Below, piece after piece: positions 1 to 9,172 of a DNA stretch of 64,000 nucleotides. The translations under genes were made by a program, and so were the position numbers. Source of the DNA: Bergeyella sp. (GTDB taxonomy: Bacteria; Bacteroidota; Bacteroidia; Flavobacteriales; Weeksellaceae). Location: assembly GCA_030263285.1 (NCBI GenBank), contig SZYB01000003.1, forward strand, positions 124,001 through 188,000. Reading direction: 5' to 3'. Within the stretch, counting starts at the first letter, position 1; each line of letters begins with the position of its first letter. The notes under the pieces were generated by a model, which was not told where the DNA came from, did not search any database, and saw only the letters and a list, made by a program, of their open reading frames with translations.

Positions 1-12
1 ATATTTGTCCTC

Positions 13-1032
13 ATGGTTTTGGTTACAGGAGGTACAGGGATTTTGGGGAGAGTACTTGTTTTGGATTTGCTCAGGCGGGGTAAGAGCGTGAGGGCAACAA
101 AAAGAGAGTCCAGTGACATAAACGAGGTGCTGAGGTCTTATCATTTTTACACGGACAATCCCAAATTTTGGTTTGACAAGGTAGACTGGGTAGATCTGGA
201 TTTAGAAGACACAGATTCTATAGAGCATGCCATGGAGGGGGTAGAGGAGGTCTATCACAGTGCTGCGAAGGTGAGTTTTGATCCTGCAGAGAGAAAGGAG
301 CTTTACAAAATAAATGTCGAAGGGACAAAAAATATCCTACAAGCAGCGATAGATGTCTCTGTGAAGAAGTTTTTGATGGTGAGTTCTATCGCGGTATTGG
401 ATCCGCGGGCAGAGCAAACCGGCGCGGATGAGTCCTCTTATTATAATGCAGAACAAAGACACTCTGCTTATGCAGAGTCAAAGCATTTTTCCGAAATGGA
501 GGCATGGCGTGCTTCTGCAGAGGGGATGAATGTGGTGATTATAAATCCCGGTATTATCATAGGGAGTGGAAATTGGCTGCAAAGCAGTGGACTGATTTTT
601 GAGGCGGCTAGCCGTTCCAGATATACATTTTCCGGAGGTTCTTCCTATGTAGATGTGAGAGATGTGTCGAAAATAGCCATATCTCTTATGGAAAAGTCGA
701 TATTCGGAGAGCGGTTCGTTCTGGTTTCGGAAGAAAAATCTTATAGAGAAGTTACACAGCAGATAAGGAAATTTATGGGAAAATCTGGGACAATTGTCAT
801 TCCCAATCGGTTGCTTTATTTTTCCGTAGCACTAAAGGGACTGAGTTTTTTATTTCCCAGACTAAGACTTATCACCAAAACCAATATAGGGGCACTTACT
901 CGTAGAACTGCCATATCCAATGAAAAAATAAAAAAACATGTAGAGGTAGAATTTATTCCTGTGAAGGATAGTATTGATTTCCACCTAAAAAATTATGTAA
1001 ATGACAAAACTATGTCTAAAACTATATCTTAG
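13..1032 (+). CDS. NAD-dependent epimerase/dehydratase family protein (extended SDR)
   Basis: A 339-residue extended short-chain dehydrogenase/reductase. The N-terminus carries the Rossmann motif GGTGILG (residues 6-12) and the active-site pair Tyr153/Lys157 lies in YAESK. Proteins of this family act on nucleotide-sugars, sterol-like or aldehyde substrates in the cytoplasm; the substrate cannot be read from the sequence. The start fits because the Rossmann strand begins at once. The bases just before it (ATATTTG at 1-7) look like the end of a Bacteroidetes -7 element cut by the window edge. The next gene, mvaD, begins shortly after its stop, so the two may be cotranscribed. Confidence 0.85.
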   Translation: MVLVTGGTGILGRVLVLDLLRRGKSVRATKRESSDINEVLRSYHFYTDNPKFWFDKVDWVDLDLEDTDSIEHAMEGVEEVYHSAAKVSFDPAERKELYKINVEGTKNILQAAIDVSVKKFLMVSSIAVLDPRAEQTGADESSYYNAEQRHSAYAESKHFSEMEAWRASAEGMNVVIINPGIIIGSGNWLQSSGLIFEAASRSRYTFSGGSSYVDVRDVSKIAISLMEKSIFGERFVLVSEEKSYREVTQQIRKFMGKSGTIVIPNRLLYFSVALKGLSFLFPRLRLITKTNIGALTRRTAISNEKIKKHVEVEFIPVKDSIDFHLKNYVNDKTMSKTIS

Positions 1033-1078
1033 TCATATGCATAAAAACATGCTTTTTTTAAACCCTAAAAAGCAGACA

Positions 1079-2134
1079 ATGGAGGAGGAATTTATAAGTT
1101 GCTCAAGTTATCATATAAAAAATCATCAGGTGTCTTCGGTGTGTTCTTCCAATATTGCTCTTATCAAATATTGGGGGAAATACAAAAATCAGATTCCCGC
1201 CAATCCGAGTATAAGCTATACTTTGGATCGTTGTAGAACACAAACAAATATTGAATTTACAAAAGGAGCACCTTTTTCCGTAAAAGTGTTTCTTTCTGGG
1301 AAAAGGGAGGTGTCATTTTCGGAGAAGATAGAAAAATATTTTCGGGGGGTTTCCAGGTATCTTCCATGGGTAGAGGAGGGGAGGTATGTGATTACGACAG
1401 AAAATACCTTTCCGCACAGTTCTGGTATTGCGAGCAGTGCCTCGGGTTTTGGTGCAATAGCAAAGTGTTTGGTGCAACTGGATACGTCTTTTGGTCAACC
1501 CCAAGAGCCTGCTTTTGAAACGAAGAAGGCCAGTTTTTTGGCAAGATTAGGCAGTGGGAGTGCTTGCAGAAGTCTGTATAAAGGATTAGTAGTCTGGGGA
1601 AAGACAGAAGGTTTGGCAGGGAGTTCGGATCTTTATGCCGTTGTCTATCCGCCCGATAAGGTGCATCCGGTTTTTAAGAATTTTAATGATTGGGTGCTTC
1701 TTATCCATAAGGGGCAGAAGATGGTTTCGTCTACTTTGGGACATAGCCTTATGGAAAATCATCCTTATGCAGAAATAAGATTTACCCAGGCTTGCAAAAA
1801 TTTTTCGGACTTACAGAAAATACTTTTGGAAGGTGATATAAAAGAATTTATCCGTTTGGTAGAGCATGAAGCGCTTACCCTTCATGCCCTGATGATGATG
1901 AGCCGTCCTGCCTTTATACTCATGAAGAGGGGGACTCTGGAGGTTATAGAAAGGATTTGGTCGTTTAGGAAAGAGACTGGCTTGGATTTGTTTTTCACCC
2001 TTGATGCCGGAGCAAACGTGCATTTACTTTTTCCTGAGGGGCCGGAAACAGAAAAAATAAAATCGTTTATTGTTTCGGAATTGTTGGCTTATTCGCAGGA
2101 TCATACTTTGATAAAAGACGAGATTAATTTTTAG
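1079..2134 (+). CDS. mvaD: Diphosphomevalonate decarboxylase
   Basis: A GHMP-kinase-fold enzyme that converts mevalonate diphosphate to isopentenyl diphosphate with ATP, in the last step of the mevalonate pathway. The GHMP phosphate-binding loop reads PHSSGIASSASGF, followed by the family motif GSGSACRS. Near the C-terminus TLDAGAN carries the expected catalytic Asp. The frame is open further upstream, but the ATG at 1079 is preferred because homologous sequence begins soon after it and the earlier codons overlap the preceding gene. About 351 residues is normal for the family. The mevalonate route is typical of Flavobacteriia; idi is found at 14 kb in this window. Confidence 0.93.
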   Translation: MEEEFISCSSYHIKNHQVSSVCSSNIALIKYWGKYKNQIPANPSISYTLDRCRTQTNIEFTKGAPFSVKVFLSGKREVSFSEKIEKYFRGVSRYLPWVEEGRYVITTENTFPHSSGIASSASGFGAIAKCLVQLDTSFGQPQEPAFETKKASFLARLGSGSACRSLYKGLVVWGKTEGLAGSSDLYAVVYPPDKVHPVFKNFNDWVLLIHKGQKMVSSTLGHSLMENHPYAEIRFTQACKNFSDLQKILLEGDIKEFIRLVEHEALTLHALMMMSRPAFILMKRGTLEVIERIWSFRKETGLDLFFTLDAGANVHLLFPEGPETEKIKSFIVSELLAYSQDHTLIKDEINF

Positions 2135-2161
2135 GATTAAGAAAATGGAAAATAAAATTCA

Positions 2162-2539
2162 ATGAAAATACATCATGTAGCCCTTATAGTTTCGGATTAT
2201 GAGCGATCAAAAAAATTTTATACCGAGATTTTGGACTGTAGTGTGATAAGCGAAGTGTACAGAGAAGAAAAGAATTCACACAAGTTGGATCTGGAAACGG
2301 ACGAGGGAGGGAGGCTGGAACTTTTTTCTTTTCCTCATCCTCCTGCCCGCCAAAGTTATCCAGAAAGTTGCGGACTCAGACACCTTGCTTTCGAGGTGCA
2401 GGATGTACCGCAAAAAAGAGAAGAATTTTTGTCCAAAGGCTTAGATTGTGAGGAGATAAGGATTGACGAATGGACAGGAAAAAAATTTTTCTTTACCGTA
2501 GATCCTGATGGTTTGCCTTTGGAGTTTTATGAATCATAA
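2162..2539 (+). CDS. VOC family protein (glyoxalase-like, YaeR/SMU1112c type)
   Basis: A 125-residue single vicinal-oxygen-chelate module. The expected metal ligands of a glyoxalase I-like fold are visible: a His in the opening KIHHVAL, Glu in RLELFSF, His in LRHLAFEV and Glu in LEFYES at the C-terminus. The family includes metal-dependent lyases and dioxygenases acting on small cytosolic molecules; the substrate is unknown. It lies 27 bp after mvaD and 17 bp before purK in the same direction, so it is probably part of one transcript with them. Confidence 0.85.
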   Translation: MKIHHVALIVSDYERSKKFYTEILDCSVISEVYREEKNSHKLDLETDEGGRLELFSFPHPPARQSYPESCGLRHLAFEVQDVPQKREEFLSKGLDCEEIRIDEWTGKKFFFTVDPDGLPLEFYES

Positions 2540-2556
2540 TTTACTATAGAACACGG

Positions 2557-3684
2557 ATGAGAATAGGGATATTGGGGGGCGGACAGCTGGGCAGAATGTT
2601 TATACAGGAAGCGCTGAAATATGATAATGAATTTTATGTTTTAGATCCGAGTGCAGATTGTCCAAGTGCAAATATTGCGCAGGTGACATTGGGGAACTTC
2701 AATAATTATGACGAGGTCTTAGCTTTCGGACAGGGAAAAGAGGTATTGACCATGGAGATAGAGCACATAAATGTGGCGGCTCTGGAGACTTTGGAAAAAC
2801 AGGGGGTAAAGGTGATCCCGAGTCCGGGTATCGTAAAGATGATTCAGCAAAAAATTTTGCAAAAAAGATTCTACAAAGAAAAGGGAATCCCGAGTCCGAA
2901 TTTTTCTGTATACAGAAAAGGAGAGGCTGTTCCCGACAGATCATTTCCTTTTGTCCAAAAACTCAATACGGGGGGATATGACGGGAAAGGGGTACAGGTG
3001 ATAGAGAATAAAGGGCAGCTCAGTCTGTTATGGGAAGAGGATTCTGTATTAGAAGATTTGGTAGAGGTAAAAAAGGAACTTTCGGTTATTGTGGCAAAAA
3101 ATGAGAATGGAGAGACCCGAACTTTCCCAGTAACCGAGATGGTGGCAGATCCCGAACTCAATTTATTGGATTTTAATATTTGCCCTGCAGAAATTTCTCC
3201 TTCAGTCGGCTTGCAGGTACAGAATATCACGAGAAAATTTTTATCCTGTATTGATTCTCCGGGGCTTTTTGCAATTGAGCTTTTTTGGGATAAAAATGAT
3301 AAAGTTTGGGTAAACGAAATAGCTCCCAGACTTCACAATTCGGGACATCAGACCCAAGAGGGAAATTATAATTCTCAGTTCGAACAGTTTTATAGGGTTC
3401 TTTGCAATCTTCCGTTGGCAGATACGGGACACAGGGCGTTTTCCGGGATGCTCAATTTGGTGGGAGAAAAAGGATACGAAGGGAAAGTAATTTACGAGGG
3501 ACTGGAAGAGGTTCTACGGCTTCCAAAGACCTACGTTCACTTATATGGCAAAAAAGAAACCCGCTCTGGCAGAAAAATGGGACATATAAATGTGGTGGCA
3601 GACACCAGAGCAGAACTGGTGAAAAAACTCTCCCAAATAAAGTCCGGAGTGAAGGTACGGTCAAGAGGGCAGAGGGATATGTAA
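2557..3684 (+). CDS. purK: 5-(carboxyamino)imidazole ribonucleotide synthase
   Basis: An ATP-grasp enzyme of de novo purine synthesis that carboxylates AIR with ATP and bicarbonate to N5-CAIR, which PurE then uses. The N-terminal dinucleotide-like fold begins GILGGGQLGRM. The ATP-grasp core shows QKLNTGGYDGKGV and the metal-binding region VNEIAPRLHNSGH near residues 255-268. The length (375 residues) is usual. It is separated from the purM-N-H-D genes at 29-34 kb, and purE is not seen in the window. The three preceding genes run in the same direction with short gaps. Confidence 0.95.
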   Translation: MRIGILGGGQLGRMFIQEALKYDNEFYVLDPSADCPSANIAQVTLGNFNNYDEVLAFGQGKEVLTMEIEHINVAALETLEKQGVKVIPSPGIVKMIQQKILQKRFYKEKGIPSPNFSVYRKGEAVPDRSFPFVQKLNTGGYDGKGVQVIENKGQLSLLWEEDSVLEDLVEVKKELSVIVAKNENGETRTFPVTEMVADPELNLLDFNICPAEISPSVGLQVQNITRKFLSCIDSPGLFAIELFWDKNDKVWVNEIAPRLHNSGHQTQEGNYNSQFEQFYRVLCNLPLADTGHRAFSGMLNLVGEKGYEGKVIYEGLEEVLRLPKTYVHLYGKKETRSGRKMGHINVVADTRAELVKKLSQIKSGVKVRSRGQRDM

Positions 3685-3734
3685 ATCTGGTAATTAATTC
3701 GTAACTTGCCGAGTAAACATCAAATTTACGGGTT

Positions 3735-4463
3735 ATGAAAAAAGTGTTTTATCCCGCTTCTGAAAGGGGATATGTGGATCACGGGTGGCTAAAGGCTTTT
3801 CATAGTTTTAGTTTTGGGTCGTATTTCAATCCCAAGAAGGTTAATTTCGGGGCCCTCCGTGTTTTCAATGATGACACCATAGCGGGAGGGTTTGGTTTTG
3901 GAAAGCACCCTCATGACAACATGGAGATTATTACCATTCCTCTGGAGGGTCGTCTGAAGCATAAGGACAGTACAGGAAACGAAGGAGTTATAGAAAAAGG
4001 AGAAGTGCAGGTTATGTCTGCCGGGCTGGGGATTGAGCATAGTGAAGCCAATGCAGACAAAAGCGAGTTGTTAAAACTTTTTCAGATCTGGATTTTTCCG
4101 GATAAGAAAAATGTATCACCTAGGTATGACCAATTGGACTACACCGATAAGATACGGCCTAACGAATTTACTCTGCTGGTATCTCCTAACGGAGAGAACG
4201 AAACCTTGTGGATACACCAAAATGCCTGGATATCTGTTGCCGGTTTTGATTCTGGTTTGGAAAGGAAGTATTCGATAAAAGGGGGTGATAATGGGGTGTA
4301 CATCATGTTGATTGACGGGGAGATAGAAGTGGAAGATCAATTGTTCGAAAAACGAGATGCCATAGGAATCTGGGATACGGATTCGGTGGATATAAGGGCG
4401 AATAAAAAATCGGATATTCTTGTTCTTGATATTCCTATGGAGGTCCCCGGCTTTGTTCAATAA
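3735..4463 (+). CDS. Pirin family protein (YhaK-like bicupin)
   Basis: A 242-residue bicupin of the pirin family. The N-terminal cupin has the metal-binding set His58/His60 (HPHDNME), His102 and Glu104 (GIEHSEAN). The second half (about residues 135-240) is the other cupin barrel and keeps no obvious metal site. Pirins of this size include quercetin-dioxygenase-like and redox-sensing proteins; the role here is unknown. It follows purK by 50 bp and may be a separate unit. No regulator gene is adjacent. Confidence 0.88.
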   Translation: MKKVFYPASERGYVDHGWLKAFHSFSFGSYFNPKKVNFGALRVFNDDTIAGGFGFGKHPHDNMEIITIPLEGRLKHKDSTGNEGVIEKGEVQVMSAGLGIEHSEANADKSELLKLFQIWIFPDKKNVSPRYDQLDYTDKIRPNEFTLLVSPNGENETLWIHQNAWISVAGFDSGLERKYSIKGGDNGVYIMLIDGEIEVEDQLFEKRDAIGIWDTDSVDIRANKKSDILVLDIPMEVPGFVQ

Positions 4464-4594
4464 GTAACGAATCGTCTGATTTTCTTACCGTAAATGTTGC
4501 TCCACAACTTCCCCGGGGGCTTTTGGTAATGTTTGTGGTGGTGAGTGCTGGTCATTGTGATTTAATACTACTTTTCCAAAACTCAAGAAGAATA

Positions 4595-5444
4595 ATGCAA
4601 ATAGGACAAAAACAAAAGCTTAGGATAGCTGAGAAAGCGGACGAAGGATATTTTTTGGAGGGATCATGAGAGTATTTCTGTTTTTGTTTTCACGATTTTT
4701 TCTGATGATTTGTGGGAAATAGGAGATAAGGCAGAGGTATTTTTCTATGAGCAAGAGGGGAGGATCCAGAGCCACGATAGAGGACCTTTATGCAGAAGGG
4801 GGGAGCATTCTGTCATGGAATGTGTAATGAATCTGCCTTCCGGATTCTTTATGGATTGGGAGATGACAGGAGGCCTTTTTGTTCCTTACAAGCAACAAAA
4901 AGGAAAGATGCAAGAAGGTAAAAAATACCTTATGTAGGTCTATAAAGATATTGCTTCCCAGAGGATTACCGGAACCAAAAAATTTTAAGTTCAGTAATAC
5001 GGAAGCAGATTTTCCTTTTTAAAACTGGAGGATAGCGTTTCTCTTATTTATTGTTCAAAAAATGGATTTGGGGTGGAACGTGGTGATCGACCAAAAATAT
5101 TTTGGTCTTATTTGTTTCTCGGAGATATACAAAGAGCTGTTTCCCTTTCTGAAGAAAGGGGGTACATAAACATAAAGTCCATAAGAGAGGAAGGGAAGAT
5201 AGATGTCTGTTTGCAACCTTTCGGTTATGAAAATATAATATAGAGATCCATAAACAAAAAATCATGGAGGTTCTGGAGCAGAAATCGGGAGTATTATATG
5301 ATTATATTTGTCGGATGGGTCTTCTCCCGAGAGCATAAACAAGAGCTGAACATGAGTAAGAAAAACTTTAAAAAGGTCGTTATTGGGGGTCTCTACAAGG
5401 AAAATAAAGCAGAGTTATCCGCTGATAGAATGCCGATAGAATAA
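4595..5444 (+). pseudogene. Decayed CvfB/YitL-type S1 RNA-binding protein gene
   Basis: The stretch can be read as a relic of the S1-like RNA-binding family CvfB/YitL when frames are switched. It starts at ATG 4595 (MQIGQKQKLRIAEKADEG...) and stops after 24 codons at 4667. A second frame continues with DDLWEIGDKAEVFFYEQEGR. Around 4845-4937 comes a segment like the S1 core (FFMDWEMTGGLFVPY), ending in KKYLM and a stop. Later pieces include IREEGKIDVCLQPFGYENI (near 5180-5240) and the winged-helix C-terminus MSKKNFKKVV...LYKENKAEL (5352-5444). There are at least two frameshifts and several in-frame stops. The family assignment rests on remembered family features, not on an alignment. Confidence 0.8.
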
Positions 5445-5452
5445 GAAAGACT

Positions 5453-6658
5453 TCAGGAAAGTTCAAATAAAGTAATTTCGGGGTTGATGCCTACACGTCC
5501 GGGATACCCGATGACCCCGAATCCTCTGTTGACATAGAGATATCTGTTTTTGCTTTTATAAAGGTCAATCCATTTCGGGTACTTATATTTCACTGGAGAC
5601 CATTTGTGGTGTTTAAGATCGATCCCAAACTGCATGCCATGGGTGTGACCGGAGAGTGTGAGGGCTATGTATTCCGGGTGATTTTTTACTACATGATCGA
5701 AATGTGTGGGATCATGGCTCATGAGTATTTTTGTAGCCTTTTCGGGGATATTTTCTATGGCTTTGTCCAGATTTCCATATTGAGGAAGGGGAGGGATTCC
5801 CCAATTTTCTACGCCTATAATGTAGAGCTTTTCTCCCTTTTTTTCTATTGCGATGTGTTCATTCCTCAGGCAAACAAACCCGGCTTTTTTTTCCAGCGCT
5901 ATTAGTTCCTGTATGTTTTGTTGTTGCTCTTTTTCGGTGGAGAGAGCGTAGGATCCGTAGTCATGATTTCCCAGTACAGAATATTTTCCGTCTTTTGCCT
6001 TAATCCGAGCAAATAAGGATACAAAGGGTACAAATTCTTTCGCCAGATAATTCACCATATCTCCGGTAAAAAGTACAAGATCCGGTTCCTGCTGGTTAAT
6101 GATATCAATTGCTTTTTGGATTCTTTCGGGGTGAAAAAAACTTCCGCTGTGTACATCGGAAATTTGTACAATTCTGTATCCTCTGAAGGTTCTGGGAAGA
6201 TCTTTTAGTTTTAGGGAAATTTTTCTTACATGGTATCTGTATTTGCCGAAAATGATCCCATCCACCACCAATAAAGAGAAAATGCCTGCAATCCCTATGC
6301 CGATCAGACGCAGAAACTTTCTTCTTTCGGGATAGTGATTTTCTTTGGCAGAACTGGGAAAATGAAAAAAGCAAGTGAGGCTCCTAATAAGATCGTCCAC
6401 AGCCAAGAAAATAGTGACGAGTGCTTTTGGAAAGATAAAGCCAAGGAAAATACTTATGATGAGCTGGGTTTTCATTTGGTTATAAGGAGTGCCCTTAAGA
6501 GTAAGGAGGAGGTAAAAACTAAAAAGATAGGTCGCGATATTTATTGCCCAGTAGAACATTCTTTGCCAATATTGCGAAAAGAGGGTCCTGAAGGCCTGGT
6601 AATTATAAAACTCTAGAAGGAGTGAAACCACCGTTATTATGAAAAAAAAACCGCGCAT
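5453..6658 (-). CDS. Membrane-anchored metallophosphoesterase
   Basis: A calcineurin-like phosphoesterase with an N-terminal membrane part of about four hydrophobic segments (residues 1-140) and a C-terminal catalytic domain. The two-metal motifs are all present in order: ISDVHSG, GDMVN, GNHDYG and the C-terminal GHTHG. YkuE/YaeI-type relatives act on phosphate esters at the membrane; the substrate here is unknown. The start is set at 6658 (MRGFFF), because a longer reading would run into the upstream gene. It follows the KAS III-like gene by 28 bp on the same strand, so the pair is probably an operon. Confidence 0.87.
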   Translation of the reverse strand: MRGFFFIITVVSLLLEFYNYQAFRTLFSQYWQRMFYWAINIATYLFSFYLLLTLKGTPYNQMKTQLIISIFLGFIFPKALVTIFLAVDDLIRSLTCFFHFPSSAKENHYPERRKFLRLIGIGIAGIFSLLVVDGIIFGKYRYHVRKISLKLKDLPRTFRGYRIVQISDVHSGSFFHPERIQKAIDIINQQEPDLVLFTGDMVNYLAKEFVPFVSLFARIKAKDGKYSVLGNHDYGSYALSTEKEQQQNIQELIALEKKAGFVCLRNEHIAIEKKGEKLYIIGVENWGIPPLPQYGNLDKAIENIPEKATKILMSHDPTHFDHVVKNHPEYIALTLSGHTHGMQFGIDLKHHKWSPVKYKYPKWIDLYKSKNRYLYVNRGFGVIGYPGRVGINPEITLFELS

Positions 6659-6686
6659 CTTATTTTTTTGTGAGTAGGATAAATTT

Positions 6687-7775
6687 TTATCCTTCTCCTT
6701 TTTCCTTTGGAAATTTATAGACGATAGCATTAATATTCATTCCGGCTCCCACGGAAGTAAAAACGATATAAGAACCCTTTTTAAAGTTTTGTCCCTCAAA
6801 TTTTCCTTTTTTTATCAGGTCATACATAGTGGGCAGGGTGGCCACAGAGGAGTTGCCTAACCTCTGTATGGTCATCGGAGAAATGGCGTGATCATAGGTC
6901 TCTATACCGTAAAGTTTAAAAAGTCTGGATATAATGGCATAATCCATTTTAGCATTTGCCTGATGGATTAATATTTTGTCTATGTCGCGTATTCCGAGTC
7001 CGGCCTTGTCCATCGTGTCTTTTATGGCAATAGGCACATTTTTGAGTGCAAACTCATATATTTTTCTTCCCTTCATTCTGATGTATTTGTTTTTGGATTC
7101 AGAATGAGGATTCAGAGTATAGGAATGTTCCAAATAACAAATCTCCTCGCCGGTAAAGCACAAAGTATTTTCTGCAATGACCCCAACATGTTTTTCCTCC
7201 GTAGCCTGCAAGATTACTGCGCCTGCACCATCAGCAAATATCATTTTGTCTCTATCATAAGGATCAATAGCTCTGCTCAGGGTGTCAGAACCTATTACAA
7301 GTATGTTTTTCCCTTTTCTACTTTTAATAAGCGTATTTGCAAGGATAAAGGCCTCTACCCAGCCGGGACAGCCAAATATCATATCGTAGGGGATGCACTT
7401 AAGGTTACGAATCCCCAGTTTATGCTTGATGATTGCAGAGACAGAGGGCATAAAAGACCGATTTCCGTAAATATCTATCTCGCCCATATTGGTAGCACAA
7501 ATGATGTAGTCCAGCGATTCGGGATTTATCTTTGCCTCTTCCATAGCCTTTTTTGCCGCCCGAGTCCCCATATCCGAGTTGAGTTCATTTTCTTCTATAT
7601 ATCTCCTTTCCTTTATTTCCGTAATTTCTATAAACTTGTTGATGACCTCTTCATTAGGTTTTTCTATTTTCTGATGGTTTTCATCATAAAACTCAGAAGT
7701 CAGAAAATCTTTTCCGGATACTATCTTTTTCGGTATATAGCATCCGGAACCAATAATCACGGAATTAAGACTCAT
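6687..7775 (-). CDS. 3-oxoacyl-ACP synthase III family protein (FabH-like)
   Basis: A thiolase-fold condensing enzyme of 362 residues with the KAS III catalytic triad Cys136 (GCPGW), His271 (HQAN) and Asn308 (GNSS). FabH starts fatty-acid chains from an acyl-CoA and malonyl-ACP. Flavobacteria also carry FabH-like paralogues, including flexirubin-pathway DarB, and this sequence departs from classical FabH around its Cys motif. I therefore name only the family. No acyl carrier protein or other pigment gene is adjacent. Transcription probably starts from the -7 element at 7802-7809. Confidence 0.85.
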   Translation of the reverse strand: MSLNSVIIGSGCYIPKKIVSGKDFLTSEFYDENHQKIEKPNEEVINKFIEITEIKERRYIEENELNSDMGTRAAKKAMEEAKINPESLDYIICATNMGEIDIYGNRSFMPSVSAIIKHKLGIRNLKCIPYDMIFGCPGWVEAFILANTLIKSRKGKNILVIGSDTLSRAIDPYDRDKMIFADGAGAVILQATEEKHVGVIAENTLCFTGEEICYLEHSYTLNPHSESKNKYIRMKGRKIYEFALKNVPIAIKDTMDKAGLGIRDIDKILIHQANAKMDYAIISRLFKLYGIETYDHAISPMTIQRLGNSSVATLPTMYDLIKKGKFEGQNFKKGSYIVFTSVGAGMNINAIVYKFPKEKGEG

Positions 7776-7801
7776 AGCGGATTGATTAAAAAATGGTGCG
7801 G

Positions 7802-7809
7802 CAAATTTA
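7802..7809 (-). promoter_or_regulatory. -7 promoter element for the KAS III-like gene
   Basis: On the minus strand the bases read TAAATTTG, an exact match to the Bacteroidetes -7 consensus TAnnTTTG, 26 bp ahead of the start at 7775. It forms a divergent pair with the element at 7850-7857. No clear -33 TTTG was found. Confidence 0.55.
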
Positions 7810-7849
7810 AGAATAAAAGTCCGAATAAGGCTTAAAGAAAAATTATTGC

Positions 7850-7857
7850 TAAATTTG
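7850..7857 (+). promoter_or_regulatory. -7 promoter element for the 7877 gene and menG-porT
   Basis: TAAATTTG matches TAnnTTTG and lies 19 bp before the ATG at 7877, which would leave a leader of only about 13 bases. It is divergent from the element serving the opposite strand at 7802-7809. Confidence 0.55.
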
Positions 7858-7876
7858 CCCGAAGTTGAGTGTTTTC

Positions 7877-8446
7877 ATGAAAAAAAATCCGTCGCTTTTC
7901 GGTCTTTTGGTGGCTGTGGTTGCAGGGTTTGTTGCCTTTGGGATATATTTTTTATTCTTATCAAAGAAAGATCATTTTTTGGTGGATAACCCTACGGGAA
8001 GGGTATATTATTTCAGACTCAATAATGGGCAGGAAAAGATTATTCCCGGAAAGCAGTGGGTTAGTGTGGAAGTGGTGAAGGGCAAGAATACGATTGCGGT
8101 TTTTGATGATAAAAAGAACAAGATGTACGACTCCATTTTTGTTGTAAATAAGACCAGAGGACTGATCAATATCTCTCATTCGGAGTATTATATCAACAGG
8201 CAGTATTACGGTTACAATATTAATAAGGATTCACTTTTGGGGGAGTTGGGCAAGACGAAGATAGACGGTAAAGATTATTATGGTGCCCCAAAGCTTTTTA
8301 ACCGACTCTATACTGAGGATTTTTATTACAATGTAGACGAAAAGTATGATAAGGTGATTAAGAACATAGACAAGATAGAATCCAGAACTAAGATTTTCAG
8401 AAAACCAGATTTTTTAGTTTATTACAAAGAATATTATTCCTTATAA
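7877..8446 (+). CDS. Conserved-looking single-pass membrane protein of unknown function
   Basis: I do not recognise a named family. The 189-residue protein has one hydrophobic segment near the N-terminus (about residues 5-26) after a short KKNPS lead. This is followed by a soluble domain rich in Tyr, Lys and Asp with patterns such as YYFRLNNGQEK and ISHSEYYINRQYYGYN. The layout suits an inner-membrane anchor with a periplasmic domain. The ATG at 7877 is chosen over an in-frame TTG four codons upstream because it follows the promoter element at the usual distance. The stop is 2 bp before menG, suggesting cotranscription and translational coupling. Confidence 0.72.
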   Translation: MKKNPSLFGLLVAVVAGFVAFGIYFLFLSKKDHFLVDNPTGRVYYFRLNNGQEKIIPGKQWVSVEVVKGKNTIAVFDDKKNKMYDSIFVVNKTRGLINISHSEYYINRQYYGYNINKDSLLGELGKTKIDGKDYYGAPKLFNRLYTEDFYYNVDEKYDKVIKNIDKIESRTKIFRKPDFLVYYKEYYSL

Positions 8447-8448
8447 TT

Positions 8449-9171
8449 TTGAACTCAGTTACGCCTTACCAAAATCAGGAAAAGAACAAAAAAGAGCAGG
8501 TAGAAGCAATGTTTGACAACATTGCTTCTAATTATGATTTCCTCAACAGGATTTTGTCTCTCAAGATGGATGTATTGTGGAGGAGAGAACTAGTAGAATG
8601 GTTGACCGGAGAAAGTCCGAAAAAGGTGCTGGACGTGGCCACCGGTACGGGTGATCTGGCTATTGAAATACAAAAACATACCCGGGCACAAGTGGTAGGA
8701 CTTGATCTTTCACAAAAGATGCTGGAGGCAGGCCAGGAGAAGCTAAACAAAAAAGGACTGAACAATAAAATATTTCTCACCAAGGGAGATGCAGAGCATA
8801 TGTCTTTTGATGACGAAAGTTTTGACGCCGTTACGGTGGCTTTTGGTGCGAGAAATTTTCAAAATCTGGAGCAAGGGTTAAAGGAAATGAATAGAGTAGT
8901 GAAAAAGGGAGGAAGTGTATATATCTTGGAATTTTCTAAAGTGGAGGGTTTTTTGGGTCCTCTTTATGCTTTTTACTTTAAAAAAATACTTCCTAAAATG
9001 GGCAAAATTATTTCTGGAGATCAGAGGGCGTATACTTATTTACCCGATTCTGTGGAGGTGTTTCCTTATGGAAAACAGATGGAAGATAAATTGTCGAACA
9101 TGGGCTATCAGAATGTAAAATCTAAAAAACTCACTTTTGGGATAGCCACCATTTATAAAGCGGTCAAATGA
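8449..9171 (+). CDS. menG: Demethylmenaquinone methyltransferase (UbiE/MenG)
   Basis: A class I SAM-dependent methyltransferase that performs the last methylation in menaquinone synthesis. The SAM-binding motif is VLDVATGTGDLA (near residues 60-71), with the family segments MFDNIASNYDFLNR and KRVVKKGG-like MNRVVKKGG. The start is a TTG at 8449, immediately after the previous stop. The first ATG would cut into the conserved MFDNIA segment and remove the usual N-terminal extension. Flavobacteria respire with menaquinone only, so a ubiquinone role is not expected. porT follows after 1 bp, an order I recall from related genomes. Confidence 0.92.
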   Translation: MNSVTPYQNQEKNKKEQVEAMFDNIASNYDFLNRILSLKMDVLWRRELVEWLTGESPKKVLDVATGTGDLAIEIQKHTRAQVVGLDLSQKMLEAGQEKLNKKGLNNKIFLTKGDAEHMSFDDESFDAVTVAFGARNFQNLEQGLKEMNRVVKKGGSVYILEFSKVEGFLGPLYAFYFKKILPKMGKIISGDQRAYTYLPDSVEVFPYGKQMEDKLSNMGYQNVKSKKLTFGIATIYKAVK

Positions 9172-9172
9172 T

